A DNA stretch of 64,000 nt from Kangiella koreensis DSM 16069 (lineage in GTDB: Bacteria > Pseudomonadota > Gammaproteobacteria > Enterobacterales > Kangiellaceae). Below the pieces are notes generated by a model, which saw only the letters and a list, made by a program, of their open reading frames with translations, had not been told where the DNA came from and made no database searches. This document shows, one piece after another, positions 9,579-19,478 of the stretch. Numbering within the stretch: the stretch's first letter is position 1; the number at the start of each line of letters is the position of its first letter. The stretch is from positions 2,418,001 through 2,482,000 of the forward strand of contig NC_013166.1 in the NCBI RefSeq assembly GCF_000024085.1, read 5' to 3'. Both the position numbers and the translations under genes were made by a program.

Positions 9579-10961
9579 TTACCGACCTCTCATTAGTCGA
9601 TAAAGCAATTTACTGAGCTTACCATAAGGCGGGTAAATCAACTTAGAACTGGCGAATCGAGATTGCTTAAAGATACTCTTAGCATGAGAAAAAGTTTTGA
9701 AACCCTCAACACCATGGTAATGCCCCATTCCACTGGGACCAATACCACCAAAAGGCAGGTTTTCCTGACTGACATGTAAGATGGTATCGTTTACTGTGAC
9801 GCCACCTGAATGAGTCTCGGTCATCAGCCTATGAAAGTGATTCTTATCATTTGACAAAAGATACAATGCTAATGGACGAGGTCGCTGCTTTATGGATTTG
9901 ATAATCTCATCGAAAGAATCAAAAAAGAATACAGGTAATGAAGGTCCGAATATCTCTTGTTGCATAATTAACATATCATCCGTTGCACCAAGAACTATAT
10001 GTGGTGGCTGTTTTCTTCCGGTAGTTTCAGAGTTACAAAACAGTGGCACAAAGTCAGCACCTTTTTCTTTGGCATCATCCAGTAGTGCTTGATGGCGCTC
10101 CCACTGCTTATTATTTATCATTGCCGTATAGTTGCTACGCTTCCAGTCAGGATAAAGTCTGTTTGCCACGGATTTACAGGTATTAACAAATTCTTCTTGA
10201 TGCGACTGGTGCACAAAAAGATAATCTGGAGCCAGGCAAGTTTGCCCCGAATTAAGTAACTTACCAAATAATAATTTCTCAACGGCTTTCTCAAGTGGAT
10301 AACCTTCATCAATAATAGTAGGTGATTTACCACCCAGCTCCAGCGTTACCGGTGTTAAATTCTTGCTTGCAGCCGCCATCACTTTCTTGCCGATATCTGT
10401 TGAGCCAGTAAATAAAATATGATCAAAAGGTAAGGCAGCAAAATTCGCTGCAACTTCGGCGTCGCCATTAACAACACTGATCCATCCTTTAGCGATATAT
10501 TTATCGCAAAGCTCTGCGAATAACTGACTAAAACTTGGGGTAAACTCTGACATCTTGACCATCACCCTATTGCCCGCAGCAATAGCCGCCACAATGGGAC
10601 CTATGGCAAGGTAGAGTGGGTAGTTCCAGGGAACAATGATACCAACCACGCCTAACGGTTGAAACATAACGCTAGCTGATGCCGGCTTAAACCAGATACT
10701 TACCTTCCTTTTTTCTGGTTGAATCCAGCTAGTGATATTGTTATAAGCATGTTGGATGGCTTTTATAGAGGGAAATATTTCAGCAATCTGAGTTTCAAAT
10801 GGTTCGCGGTAAGAAAAATCTTTATCAATGGCCTCAATAATAGACTGCTCATGTTTGAGTAGCATTTTTTTTAATTGTTTTAACACTCTACGGCGTTCTT
10901 GGATAGCAGGATAGGACTGCTCAAAGGCTAATTGCTTGAAATGACTAAATACCTGTTCCAT
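9579..10961 (-). CDS. Coniferyl aldehyde dehydrogenase-like NAD(P)-dependent aldehyde dehydrogenase
   Basis: The enzyme oxidises aldehydes to acids. The 460-residue protein shows all family landmarks: PWNYPLYL (111-118), FTGSTDIG (184-191), catalytic Glu208 in LELGGKSP, and nucleophile Cys242 in NSGQTCLAP. Its length and C-terminal region with PYGKLSKLL resemble the short class-3-like dehydrogenases annotated as coniferyl aldehyde dehydrogenase. It is first in a three-gene operon with the Tat protein and the GMC oxidoreductase. The real substrate is unknown; long-chain or aromatic aldehydes are both possible. Confidence 0.92.
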   Translation of the reverse strand: MEQVFSHFKQLAFEQSYPAIQERRRVLKQLKKMLLKHEQSIIEAIDKDFSYREPFETQIAEIFPSIKAIQHAYNNITSWIQPEKRKVSIWFKPASASVMFQPLGVVGIIVPWNYPLYLAIGPIVAAIAAGNRVMVKMSEFTPSFSQLFAELCDKYIAKGWISVVNGDAEVAANFAALPFDHILFTGSTDIGKKVMAAASKNLTPVTLELGGKSPTIIDEGYPLEKAVEKLLFGKLLNSGQTCLAPDYLFVHQSHQEEFVNTCKSVANRLYPDWKRSNYTAMINNKQWERHQALLDDAKEKGADFVPLFCNSETTGRKQPPHIVLGATDDMLIMQQEIFGPSLPVFFFDSFDEIIKSIKQRPRPLALYLLSNDKNHFHRLMTETHSGGVTVNDTILHVSQENLPFGGIGPSGMGHYHGVEGFKTFSHAKSIFKQSRFASSKLIYPPYGKLSKLLYRLMRGR

Positions 10962-11057
10962 TGCTATACTTCATATAATTTAGAATGAACTCAGCATAGC
11001 AAATTTTGAATGGAAATCTATAAACAATTCAGATCAAGTAAAACTTCACTTCAGTGA

Positions 11058-12056
11058 CTAAAGAAAGCGATCAAAGTACTCAAGAATAGTTTTTTCCAGG
11101 AAGAAACTGGCACTACCGATACTGACCTCATTGACAAAACCAACATGGCCTCCGTGTGAGCTAACTCTTAACTCTAAACAATCAGCCATCTGCTCATCGC
11201 TTGGAATGATCTCTGGCGCCATAAAAGGATCATCTTGTGCATGTAAAATTAAAGCAGGTTTGGTAATGGTTTTTAAATAATTAATGCTCGATGATTGTCG
11301 ATAATAATCTTCAGCATCTTCAAACTCATTGAGGCGCGATGACACCCGATCATCAAACTCTCTGAATGATCCTATGAGCATTAAATCTTTTAAGGTTAAA
11401 TTCAGTTTTTTCAATAGTTCGGCCGGTTCAAATTTGGCGGCTACTTTACGTTTAAGCGCTGTCAGCAGATAGTGCTTATAAATTTTCGAGAACCCTTGGT
11501 CGATTGAATCAGCACATATAGATAAGTCGAACGGCGTTGAAACAGCACAACCCGCAGTAATATTAGCTTTATCCCCCTGCTCACCAAGCCACTTCAATAG
11601 TACGTTGGCACCTAGTGAATAACCAGTAACAAATATCTTTTTGTTTCGAAGCTCGCCATTTTTCTTAGCTTTAATTTCAGCCTCTATATGCTGCAAGACC
11701 TGCTGCAAGTCTTCACTTCGCCCCGAGTGGTAGGTCTTATCAAGCCGGTTCATTTCGCCACTACAGCCACGCCAATATACCAACACACCACGCCAACGAC
11801 GCTGATGGATTTTGAATAACATTCTGCGCAAGTACGGCGAATCGATACCCCCCTCCAGACCGTGTAACAAGACTACAGTTGGTGCATTTCGATTAGGGTT
11901 CAACCAGTCAATATCAATGAAGTCTCCATCCTCAAGCTCCACTCTTTGGCGGTGGAGCTTAGGTAATGGAATTTTAGGACTCAGTGGAGCCCAGAAAGTT
12001 TGCAGGTGACGGTTGCTAAGCCACCATGGCGGATTGAAGTCACTTTCCTTGCGCAT
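11058..12056 (-). CDS. YheT-family alpha/beta hydrolase
   Basis: This 332-residue protein has an alpha/beta-hydrolase fold. It shows LHGLEGG (64-70), the nucleophile elbow GYSLGAN with Ser147, an aspartate in HAQDDPFM and a late histidine in SHGGHVGF, giving a complete triad. The N-terminal NPPWWLSNRHLQT is typical of the YheT/EMB8 group. The substrate is unknown. It follows hemE by 17 bases and is probably co-transcribed with it. Confidence 0.9.
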   Translation of the reverse strand: MRKESDFNPPWWLSNRHLQTFWAPLSPKIPLPKLHRQRVELEDGDFIDIDWLNPNRNAPTVVLLHGLEGGIDSPYLRRMLFKIHQRRWRGVLVYWRGCSGEMNRLDKTYHSGRSEDLQQVLQHIEAEIKAKKNGELRNKKIFVTGYSLGANVLLKWLGEQGDKANITAGCAVSTPFDLSICADSIDQGFSKIYKHYLLTALKRKVAAKFEPAELLKKLNLTLKDLMLIGSFREFDDRVSSRLNEFEDAEDYYRQSSSINYLKTITKPALILHAQDDPFMAPEIIPSDEQMADCLELRVSSHGGHVGFVNEVSIGSASFFLEKTILEYFDRFL

Positions 12057-12073
12057 ACTGATTTACTTTACTG

Positions 12074-13141
12074 TTATGAATGATATTGCTTACTCAACTG
12101 GTGTACTGAATTAATAAATACTCCTGCTTTAGCAGGGTCAACCGTTTGGTGTATACCATGACCTAGATTAAATACATGTCCAGACCCTTTTCCATAGCTC
12201 GCCAGGATCGTCGCCACTTCGTCACGAATACGGTCGTCCTCGGCATACAGTATGGATGGGTCCATATTGCCCTGCAGTGCTACCTTACCGGCAACTTTAG
12301 CTCTTGCATCAGCTAAATCTGTGGTCCAATCGACACCCAAACAATCACATCCTGTTACTGCCATTATATCCAACCATGCTCCACCACCTTTTGTAAACAA
12401 GGTTACTGGAATTTTATGACCTTCGTGATCACGCTTCAAACCATCAACAATTTTCTGCATATAACGCAGTGAAAACTCCTGATAATCTCTCGGACTTAAC
12501 ACACCGCCCCAAGTGTCAAAAATCATCAACGCCTGTGCGCCTGATTCAACTTGTGCGTTTAGGTATAATATTATTGAGTCGGCTAATTTATCCAGCAACT
12601 GATGCATCACAGCAGGATCGCTGTACATCATGCCTTTAACTTCGGAAAAATTCTTCGTGGTACCACCCTCCACCATATAAGTGGCCAATGTCCACGGGCT
12701 ACCCGAGAAACCAATTAATGGCACATCGCCTTTGAGTTCACGACGAATCGTTGCCACTGCATCGGTGACATACTTGAGTTCCTGGTTGGGATCCGGAATA
12801 GGCAACGCAGTAACATCCGCTTTTGTTCTTACAGGTTTATGGAAAGCGGGACCTTCCCCTGGAGTGAAATACAGCCCTAAACCCATAGCATCCGGAATAG
12901 TTAGAATATCCGAAAAAAGAATGGCTGCATCAAGCGGATAACGGCGCAATGGTTGCAATGTGACTTCACACGCCAACTCAGGATTGGTGCATAAATCCAT
13001 AAAACTACCCGCTTCAGCACGCAATTGACGATATTCAGGCAAATAACGTCCTGCTTGGCGCATCATCCAAATGGGGGTTCTATCGACGGGTTGTTGTAAA
13101 CAGGCTTTAAGGTAACGATCGTTTTTTAGCGGGTGGCTCAT
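12074..13141 (-). CDS. hemE: Uroporphyrinogen decarboxylase
   Basis: HemE removes four acetate carboxyl groups from uroporphyrinogen III to give coproporphyrinogen III in haem synthesis. The 355-residue protein has the signature [18 protein letters not shown] near the N-terminus, [14 protein letters not shown] with the catalytic aspartate, and [13 protein letters not shown]. It is complete. It lies 74 bases after the damX-like gene and 17 bases before the hydrolase on the same strand. Confidence 0.98.
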   Translation of the reverse strand: MSHPLKNDRYLKACLQQPVDRTPIWMMRQAGRYLPEYRQLRAEAGSFMDLCTNPELACEVTLQPLRRYPLDAAILFSDILTIPDAMGLGLYFTPGEGPAFHKPVRTKADVTALPIPDPNQELKYVTDAVATIRRELKGDVPLIGFSGSPWTLATYMVEGGTTKNFSEVKGMMYSDPAVMHQLLDKLADSIILYLNAQVESGAQALMIFDTWGGVLSPRDYQEFSLRYMQKIVDGLKRDHEGHKIPVTLFTKGGGAWLDIMAVTGCDCLGVDWTTDLADARAKVAGKVALQGNMDPSILYAEDDRIRDEVATILASYGKGSGHVFNLGHGIHQTVDPAKAGVFINSVHQLSKQYHS

Positions 13142-13215
13142 AGTATTGTCAGTTCGCCATTGTCATGATGCCATTATAAAGGTTATAACAAGCTAAAACA
13201 GCCCAATCTGCTATT

Positions 13216-14445
13216 TTACTGACTTATCTCATTAGCAATAGCTGAAAAAGGCCTGATCCATGGTTGTTGATTTAAGATACGCTTAGGAAGTGATGAAATG
13301 GCTTGCTCTGCTTCTGCTCGAGTAGCATAAGAACCCCATAATACTCGGTAGCGAACTTCATCATTGACTGTTGCTTTATAGACATAACTGTCAGCCAGGT
13401 CCAAGGAATGTTGAAACTCATCAGCCGCCAATTGTTTAGTATTCGAGTAAAGTTGAACGCTGTAGTGATCACGAGACTGCGACTCGAACCATTGTTCAAA
13501 CTCAGGCTTTGCAACAACTACTAATTCTGTTGGGACCGGCTCGGGTTCTGACAAAGCTATCTTTGCAATCGGATCTGCCGCTTCACTTTCTAACTGAAGT
13601 TGCTCAGATTTATTTGAGTCAGAGATCGTTTGATTTGCATCTTTTTCAAGCTCTGAAGTTTCGTCCGGAGTCTCTTCAATGACCTGCAAATTCTGATTCT
13701 GTAAGTTTGTTGGCTTAGATTCTTCTGAGTCCGTTACGAAAAGAGCTATCACAAATGCTAGTACTGCAACAGCCAATATAGCGGTCGTCCACCAGCCTTT
13801 ATCAGCTTTTTCAAAAGACTCATTACTTTCATATCCGCTGACAAGCCTCTGTATACTTTTCTCAGCCTGTTCAATTATATACTTTGGTAAGCCTTTTGAA
13901 GCATACCAGATGGTATCACTCTGCATTTGCGACAATTGCATCATTTTAGGTCGACCATGCAATTGTTTTAATAGAAACTCATAGCAATCTTGCTTTGTAA
14001 ACAGTGGCAACATAACGTGATTATTATAAAAGTCAGAAACTCGCTCACTGGTTCCGGCTTCACCTAGCAACAGCCAAAAAACATTCTCCTTTGGCTCAGT
14101 CAAATGTACCAGAAGGCTGGTTGAAGCTTCGTGCGCATCATCAACCACCACCACCACAGGTCTTTTACGATCTTTTGGAAGCTGGTTATAAATCTGGTCA
14201 TAGGTGCTTAAAGGATGAACTTGCACTCTCTGACAATCAACAGATTCATCAAGAAGCAGGCGCTTTTCAAGTATCAGTCCAAAAGTACTTTTGCCTGCAC
14301 CAAACTCAGCTTCTACTAAAGTGTAGCCGCTGTTAATAGCCTTATGGCGGGTCACCGAAATTAGTCGCTTCCAACTTTCAGGTAAAAACAGTACTCTCTG
14401 CTCTTTGCCAAAAGGATTTTTACTCTTTGTCGGTTGAAGTGCCAT
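13216..14445 (-). CDS. damX: DamX-like cell-division protein with AAA-like N-terminus and SPOR domain
   Basis: The 409-residue protein has three parts. The cytoplasmic N-terminus has a P-loop (AEFGAGKS, 46-53) and a Walker B-like VVVVVDDAHE. One membrane segment follows near residues 220-240 (ILAVAVLAFVIALFV), and after an acidic linker a C-terminal SPOR domain begins with YSVQLYSN. SPOR domains bind denuded peptidoglycan at the division site. Its place after aroK-aroB matches damX of enterics, but the dam gene that normally follows is replaced by hemE. Function in division is inferred from family and position. Confidence 0.85.
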   Translation of the reverse strand: MALQPTKSKNPFGKEQRVLFLPESWKRLISVTRHKAINSGYTLVEAEFGAGKSTFGLILEKRLLLDESVDCQRVQVHPLSTYDQIYNQLPKDRKRPVVVVVDDAHEASTSLLVHLTEPKENVFWLLLGEAGTSERVSDFYNNHVMLPLFTKQDCYEFLLKQLHGRPKMMQLSQMQSDTIWYASKGLPKYIIEQAEKSIQRLVSGYESNESFEKADKGWWTTAILAVAVLAFVIALFVTDSEESKPTNLQNQNLQVIEETPDETSELEKDANQTISDSNKSEQLQLESEAADPIAKIALSEPEPVPTELVVVAKPEFEQWFESQSRDHYSVQLYSNTKQLAADEFQHSLDLADSYVYKATVNDEVRYRVLWGSYATRAEAEQAISSLPKRILNQQPWIRPFSAIANEISQ

Positions 14446-14457
14446 GATTATGATCGC

Positions 14458-15540
14458 TTAGCTCATTTCTTTGATTAAAAACTGTTCTACTTCTATGGTA
14501 TGTACTGCTCTATCAATCATAACCTGCCCCACTTTTTCTGGCAAAACAAGCGTTAGCATTTCACTAGTATTCTTTTTATCTAAGCGCATTGCATTCACCA
14601 GGTCTGCTGCCTTTAAATGTGCAGGGATTCTAGTAGACAAACCAAACTGTTCGATTAAAGTTAGGATCCGCTGCTTGTCTGATAATGATAAGTACTGTTG
14701 CTCATGACTAAATTTAGCAGCAAGACACATCCCTATGGAAACGGCCTCTCCATGTAGTAGCCCACCATATCCGGCGCAGGTTTCAATAGCATGCCCAAAT
14801 GTATGACCTAGGTTTAACCAGGAACGAACTCCTTGTTCTTTTTCATCCATAGCAACTATATTAGCTTTAATTCTACAAGCCCTTTCTATCATGTCAGCCA
14901 AAACATTATTTTCAAGTGATAAAATAGATTGCGAATTTTCACCTAACCACTCAAAGAAATCGTTATCTGCAATAATACTGGCTTTTACGATCTCACTAAT
15001 TCCGCAAAGGAATTCTCTCTTTGGCAAACTGCTCAAAGTAGAGATATCGGAGACAACCAAGCTTGGCTGGTGAAACGCGCCAATAAGATTTTTACCTAAA
15101 GGGTGATTGACGGCGGTCTTACCTCCAACTGATGAGTCAACCTGAGATAATAATGTAGTAGGGACTTGGATAATCGCCATTCCACGATTAAGAGTAGCTG
15201 CCGCAAAACCTGCTATATCACCGATGACCCCTCCACCCAAGGCAATAACAGTATCATTTCTACGCAACGGGACTGAAATCATTCGATGCAATAATAGTTG
15301 CCAAGAGTCTAGTGTTTTAAATTTTTCACCATCAGGTAGTAAATAGGTGTGCACCCGATAGTCGCTAAGTGCCTGCTTGAGGGTATCTAAATAGAGAGGA
15401 GCAACAGTTTCGTTTGAAACGATAAAGACAGTGTCACTTTTTAATATGTCGGTGAAGATCTCTTGTTTTAAAAGATCTTCACCTATGAGAATCTTGTAAT
15501 GAGATTGTTCTGCTGCAAAAGATAAGTCAATATTTTTCAA
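14458..15540 (-). CDS. aroB: 3-dehydroquinate synthase
   Basis: AroB converts DAHP to 3-dehydroquinate, the second step of the shikimate pathway, using NAD and zinc. The 360-residue protein has the NAD-binding stretch ALGGGVIGDIAGFAAA, QVPTTLLSQVDSSVGGKTAVN, and metal ligands in LNLGHTFGHAIE and LHGEAVSIGM. It is 13 bases after aroK and 12 bases before the damX-like gene, so the three form one operon. Confidence 0.98.
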   Translation of the reverse strand: MKNIDLSFAAEQSHYKILIGEDLLKQEIFTDILKSDTVFIVSNETVAPLYLDTLKQALSDYRVHTYLLPDGEKFKTLDSWQLLLHRMISVPLRRNDTVIALGGGVIGDIAGFAAATLNRGMAIIQVPTTLLSQVDSSVGGKTAVNHPLGKNLIGAFHQPSLVVSDISTLSSLPKREFLCGISEIVKASIIADNDFFEWLGENSQSILSLENNVLADMIERACRIKANIVAMDEKEQGVRSWLNLGHTFGHAIETCAGYGGLLHGEAVSIGMCLAAKFSHEQQYLSLSDKQRILTLIEQFGLSTRIPAHLKAADLVNAMRLDKKNTSEMLTLVLPEKVGQVMIDRAVHTIEVEQFLIKEMS

Positions 15541-15553
15541 TGGCTTATGGCTT

Positions 15554-16078
15554 TTAAGCTATAGGTTGTTCCATCAACTCAACGATTTCTTTAGCCACAG
15601 ACTTAACAGAGCTGATATTGGTTGCAACGGTTAAATCTGCAATTTCCAAATACAGTGGCTCACGCTCTTTCATTAATGCCTCTAATGTTTCGCGTGGATT
15701 ATCGTTTTGAATCAATGGTCGTCTTTTATCACGTCGGGTTCTTTCTAATTGTTGCTCAATAGAGGTTTCTAGGTAAACCACCACGCCTCTTGCAGCTAGA
15801 AAGTTTCGACTTTTATCTGAAACTATAGCACCACCACCGGTAGCTAACACAATGCCTTGACGCTGTGTTAACTCTTCCAATACGACCTCTTCTCTTTGAC
15901 GAAAGCCATCCTCGCCCTCTATATCAAAGATCCAGTCAATAGGCGCACCGGTGCGTTCCTCAAGTTCATGGTCACTATCCACAAACTCCAGCTTCAAAAT
16001 CTCGGCTAATTGCTTGCCAATTGTAGTTTTACCGGCACCCATCGGGCCCACTAAAAAGATATTGCGCTTACCTTTCAT
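15554..16078 (-). CDS. aroK: Shikimate kinase
   Basis: AroK phosphorylates shikimate to shikimate-3-phosphate. The 174-residue protein has the P-loop GPMGAGKTT (11-19), the shikimate-binding [11 protein letters not shown] and DGFRQRE motifs, ATGGGAIV, and the lid arginines in [10 protein letters not shown]. It starts the aroK-aroB-damX operon, separated from pilQ by a terminator-like hairpin. Confidence 0.97.
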   Translation of the reverse strand: MKGKRNIFLVGPMGAGKTTIGKQLAEILKLEFVDSDHELEERTGAPIDWIFDIEGEDGFRQREEVVLEELTQRQGIVLATGGGAIVSDKSRNFLAARGVVVYLETSIEQQLERTRRDKRRPLIQNDNPRETLEALMKEREPLYLEIADLTVATNISSVKSVAKEIVELMEQPIA

Positions 16079-16121
16079 TGTATTTTTTGAACTCTTCGAT
16101 TGCCAAAACAGAGAAAAACCA

Positions 16122-16154
16122 AAAACCCAGGCGTGCGAATTATACCTGGGTTTT
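16122..16154 (-). terminator. Terminator-like hairpin between pilQ and aroK
   Basis: On the minus strand the ten-base arms AAAACCCAGG and CCTGGGTTTT enclose a 13-base loop and are followed by TGGTTTTTC. The loop holds TATAATTCG, which looks like a -10 element for aroK, but no good -35 sits at the right distance. It lies about 20 bases after the pilQ stop. Confidence 0.7.
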
Positions 16155-16174
16155 CAGTAATTGGGTACGAGGGA

Positions 16175-18280
16175 TTAGTTTTTCAAGCCCTGCTCAATAA
16201 TTTTTGGCGTTACGAAAATAAGCAGTTCTTGTTTCGTATCCTCGCGCTGAGTATTTTTGAATAACCAGCCTAACAAAGGAATATCCCCTAACAACGGCAC
16301 TTTTGACTCATCATACGTTGTTCTATGCTGGAAGATACCACCCAATACAATTGTTTCGCCATTATCAACTAAGACCTGGGTACCAATCTCTTGAGTATTT
16401 ATTGCCGGAGCACCAGAGCTACCACCACCATCAGGGCTAGTAAATATCACATTTTCACCACGAGTGTCTTGTGTGATAGCCAAGTCAAGAATTACACGAC
16501 CATCAGGAGTAATTTGCGGAGTTACCTTCAACTCCAGCACTGCTTCTTTAAACTGCACGTTTGCAGCACCTGAAGAAGCCCCTTGCAAATATGGGATTTC
16601 TTCACCTGCTTTAATGAACGCTTCTTTCTGGTTTGCAGTTATGACCTTCGGACTTGCAACCACTTCACCTCGGTTCTCTGATTCAAGTGCAGACAGCTCC
16701 ATATCAACCACGATACCATCTTGCAGTCTGGCAAAAGATAACCCTAATGAACCAGCAGGATTAGCAATTGGTAAATTAACGTTAAAGTCACCATTAACTT
16801 CACCTGAGTTCATCACATCACTGACACCAAAGCGAGAACCAAGATCGCGGGCAAAGCCGTCATCTGCAGTAACGATTCGTGCTTCAATTAGCACCTGTCT
16901 CACTGGAATATCAAGCTGTGCCACCAAGCGACGAACATCCTCAATTTTTGTCGAGACATCTTGGACCAATATAGTATTAGTTCTTTGATCAGTAGTTACC
17001 GATCCACGCTCAGATAAAATACCCACTGACTTTCCATCGCCTGAACCACCACCAAGGCCGGCCTGCAGGATAGCGGCAATTTCTGCAGCTTTAGCATAAT
17101 TGACCTGAATTAGCTCAGTACGTAGTGGGGCTAATTCTTCTTGCTGCTTATTTGCTTCCAGTTCTTGCTGTTCACGTTGAGCAATGATATCGGCTGGAGC
17201 AATCATCATGACATTACCTTCTTGACGCTTACCCAAACCTTTAGATTTAAGGATGATGTCTAACGCTTGGTCCCATGGCACATTGACAAGGTTTAGTGCC
17301 ATTGAGCCTTGAACATCATCACTGATAACAATGTTGATGCCAGCAAAGTCCCCTAATGTGTGCAAGATAGCTTTTAGGTCCATGTCTTGGAATTGCAGGG
17401 TTAAAGTTTCGCCTGTATAAGTTGGCTTCTCGCGCTCACGCTTTTCAATTTCTTGCTGAGTAAGTGGCTTCAACTCAATGGTATATTGATCATTTGCCTG
17501 GTACGCTAAATACTCAAAGTTATCATTAGCTCTGATTGCTAACCTTACAACATTACCGCGAGTTGATGTTTCAACGATTTGGGCAGGGGTACCAAAATCT
17601 ATAACATCAAGACGACGAACAAAGGCAGGATCAATGTCAGCGCCCATAAAATCAGCAATAACTGTTCGCCCTTCCTGACGCAAATCAACCGAAACATTAG
17701 GATCGCCAAGATTTACCAAAACACGACCTTCGCCATTTACTCCACGGCGGAAGTCAATCCCTGAAATATCATAGCCAGAGCCTGAGCTAGTTTGGCGACT
17801 TACCGATCTGCTCGAAGAGTCTGATGTAGCAATACTTCCTTGATCTAATGTCACAACATAGTCAGAACCTTCAATTTGGCTGTTATAAGTAACCAATTGC
17901 GAGAGGTTGATAACTACTCGAGTTCTGTTCTGCGCCTGAATTGCGGTTACAGAGTTCACAACACCGACACCAATGTCTTTAGTCTTAAAGTCCAAGCCAG
18001 AGTCAACACCCTCAAAGTCCATAGAGATTCTCGCCGGATTTGCAGTTGTAAACTCCTGAGGCGTCGGAGGGACATCTGAATAAGTCATTCTCAGCTGCAC
18101 CTTATCGCCCGGCAGAACATTGTAATTGATAGATTCAAGCTGGCTGGCTTTAGCGCCAAAGGATACGAGCATCGCAACAGCGAACACCGAACAGCTTTTT
18201 ATAAATGTAGTAGTCTTTGTCAACATAGTCGATTTACCTAATTGTGACTTGTTTGTCCATAAATGGTTTGCATTATTCAT
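16175..18280 (-). CDS. pilQ: Type IV pilus secretin PilQ
   Basis: PilQ forms the outer-membrane channel through which type IV pili extend. The 701-residue protein has a signal peptide, two AMIN peptidoglycan-binding domains (about 45-135 and 170-275), an STN/N0 domain beginning LTLQFQDMDLKAI, an N1 domain and a C-terminal secretin domain with the VPLLGDIPLLGWLF signature. The start at 18280 has a G-rich ribosome binding site (AGGGGGG); an internal ATG at 18226 would give a more typical signal peptide and remains possible. It ends the pilMNOPQ operon. Confidence 0.95.
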   Translation of the reverse strand: MNNANHLWTNKSQLGKSTMLTKTTTFIKSCSVFAVAMLVSFGAKASQLESINYNVLPGDKVQLRMTYSDVPPTPQEFTTANPARISMDFEGVDSGLDFKTKDIGVGVVNSVTAIQAQNRTRVVINLSQLVTYNSQIEGSDYVVTLDQGSIATSDSSSRSVSRQTSSGSGYDISGIDFRRGVNGEGRVLVNLGDPNVSVDLRQEGRTVIADFMGADIDPAFVRRLDVIDFGTPAQIVETSTRGNVVRLAIRANDNFEYLAYQANDQYTIELKPLTQQEIEKREREKPTYTGETLTLQFQDMDLKAILHTLGDFAGINIVISDDVQGSMALNLVNVPWDQALDIILKSKGLGKRQEGNVMMIAPADIIAQREQQELEANKQQEELAPLRTELIQVNYAKAAEIAAILQAGLGGGSGDGKSVGILSERGSVTTDQRTNTILVQDVSTKIEDVRRLVAQLDIPVRQVLIEARIVTADDGFARDLGSRFGVSDVMNSGEVNGDFNVNLPIANPAGSLGLSFARLQDGIVVDMELSALESENRGEVVASPKVITANQKEAFIKAGEEIPYLQGASSGAANVQFKEAVLELKVTPQITPDGRVILDLAITQDTRGENVIFTSPDGGGSSGAPAINTQEIGTQVLVDNGETIVLGGIFQHRTTYDESKVPLLGDIPLLGWLFKNTQREDTKQELLIFVTPKIIEQGLKN

Positions 18281-18291
18281 AGTTCAGCCCC

Positions 18292-18852
18292 CTACTGCCC
18301 TAAGACAAGGTATTGTGTGCGAGCTTCCCAACACCCACGACCATTGGGAACGATGGCTTCAATGGTAATTTGGTTGCTATCAATCTTAGTGATGCGCCCA
18401 TCATCTAAGCCTAAATACTCACCTTCATGGACAGGTTGTATTACGCCTGCACTGTCACCACTTAAAATCTTAATCAGACCGCGGTGTTCTTTGCTATTTG
18501 AAATTAGGCCAACATACTGCAACGCATCAAGACCAAATTTTTCTAACTCATGTTTGCGGCGGTTTGGATCCGGCTTGATATCTGAAACACAGTCCGCATC
18601 AATTTGCAGAAGTCGACTTTCAAATTCAGGATCTAACCTTGCAAACGGACTACGCATATCCGATGCCGAATAAGAGAATGGCTCATATGGCTTCACTTCT
18701 GGCAACGGAGGCACACTCGTCGGAGTATCATCTTTTATCTGTTGAACCTCTGCCTGCAGGCTGGATAAGTCAGCATCCTCACAACCTGCAAGCAGCCCCA
18801 TCATTACTGATAACCCTAACAGGGTTGCTATTTTGTTATTACGGTAACTCAC
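18292..18852 (-). CDS. pilP: Type IV pilus assembly lipoprotein PilP
   Basis: PilP links the inner-membrane PilN-PilO complex to the secretin PilQ. The 186-residue protein has a lipoprotein signal (LLAGC, lipid-attachment Cys near residue 23), a proline-rich linker (PTSVPPLPEVKPYEPF) and the beta-rich C-terminal domain. Its start overlaps the pilO stop by four bases and pilQ follows 11 bases later. Confidence 0.95.
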   Translation of the reverse strand: MSYRNNKIATLLGLSVMMGLLAGCEDADLSSLQAEVQQIKDDTPTSVPPLPEVKPYEPFSYSASDMRSPFARLDPEFESRLLQIDADCVSDIKPDPNRRKHELEKFGLDALQYVGLISNSKEHRGLIKILSGDSAGVIQPVHEGEYLGLDDGRITKIDSNQITIEAIVPNGRGCWEARTQYLVLGQ

Positions 18853-19478
18853 TGCTGCTCATCCTCTGATTCATAACGATAAGTTTTGGCAAGTACACTG
18901 AAGCTTAAGCGCTCTGCCCCCTCCGAATCCGGTTGAGAACCTCTTCTGTTATTTGCACCTGAGCGTAAAGGCTCAATTTTAAAGTCATGCAAAGTTACAA
19001 TTCGAGGTAAGCCGGAAATGCGACTGACGAAGTCTGAAATTTGATGATAACTGCCAGTTGCTAAAATTTGGATTGGCTTTTCGATATAAAACTCTTGTTT
19101 AACCTCATCTAAATACTTATGAGATAGTAGCTCTACACCTGCCCCCGTTGCCGCATAAGAAATTTCATCTAAAAGCCCTGGTATTTCCGTATTACGGGGC
19201 AACTGTTGCAGCAACCCTTTAAAGGTTTCTTGCATTTCAGCCATCTGGTCTCTATAAGCCTGTAAGTTGGCAGCTTTTTTGTACTTGGTTTTAAACTCCT
19301 CGATTAACTGACCTTCTTTAGTCTGCTTAGATTCTAGCTCACTAATTTGATGTCTTGTATCAAAGTAGTAGCCCGCCCCCAATACAACTAACATCACGGC
19401 CACAATAACAAAGATTTTACCTGGAAGCGGCCACGACCCAATATTATTAAAGTCTTGATATTGACTTAAATCAGCCAT
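18849..19478 (-). CDS. pilO: Type IV pilus inner-membrane protein PilO
   Basis: PilO pairs with PilN to form the periplasmic part of the alignment complex. The 209-residue protein has a short cytoplasmic N-terminus with WPLPGKIFVIVAVMLVV as membrane segment (about 17-38), a coiled-coil stretch and a ferredoxin-like periplasmic domain. It overlaps pilN by one base and pilP by four. Confidence 0.95.
   Translation of the reverse strand: MADLSQYQDFNNIGSWPLPGKIFVIVAVMLVVLGAGYYFDTRHQISELESKQTKEGQLIEEFKTKYKKAANLQAYRDQMAEMQETFKGLLQQLPRNTEIPGLLDEISYAATGAGVELLSHKYLDEVKQEFYIEKPIQILATGSYHQISDFVSRISGLPRIVTLHDFKIEPLRSGANNRRGSQPDSEGAERLSFSVLAKTYRYESEDEQQ

Noticed and set aside
16464-16988. 174-residue open frame antisense to pilQ
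   Set aside because: It is a shadow of the pilQ coding sequence, with no ribosome binding site or recognisable domain.
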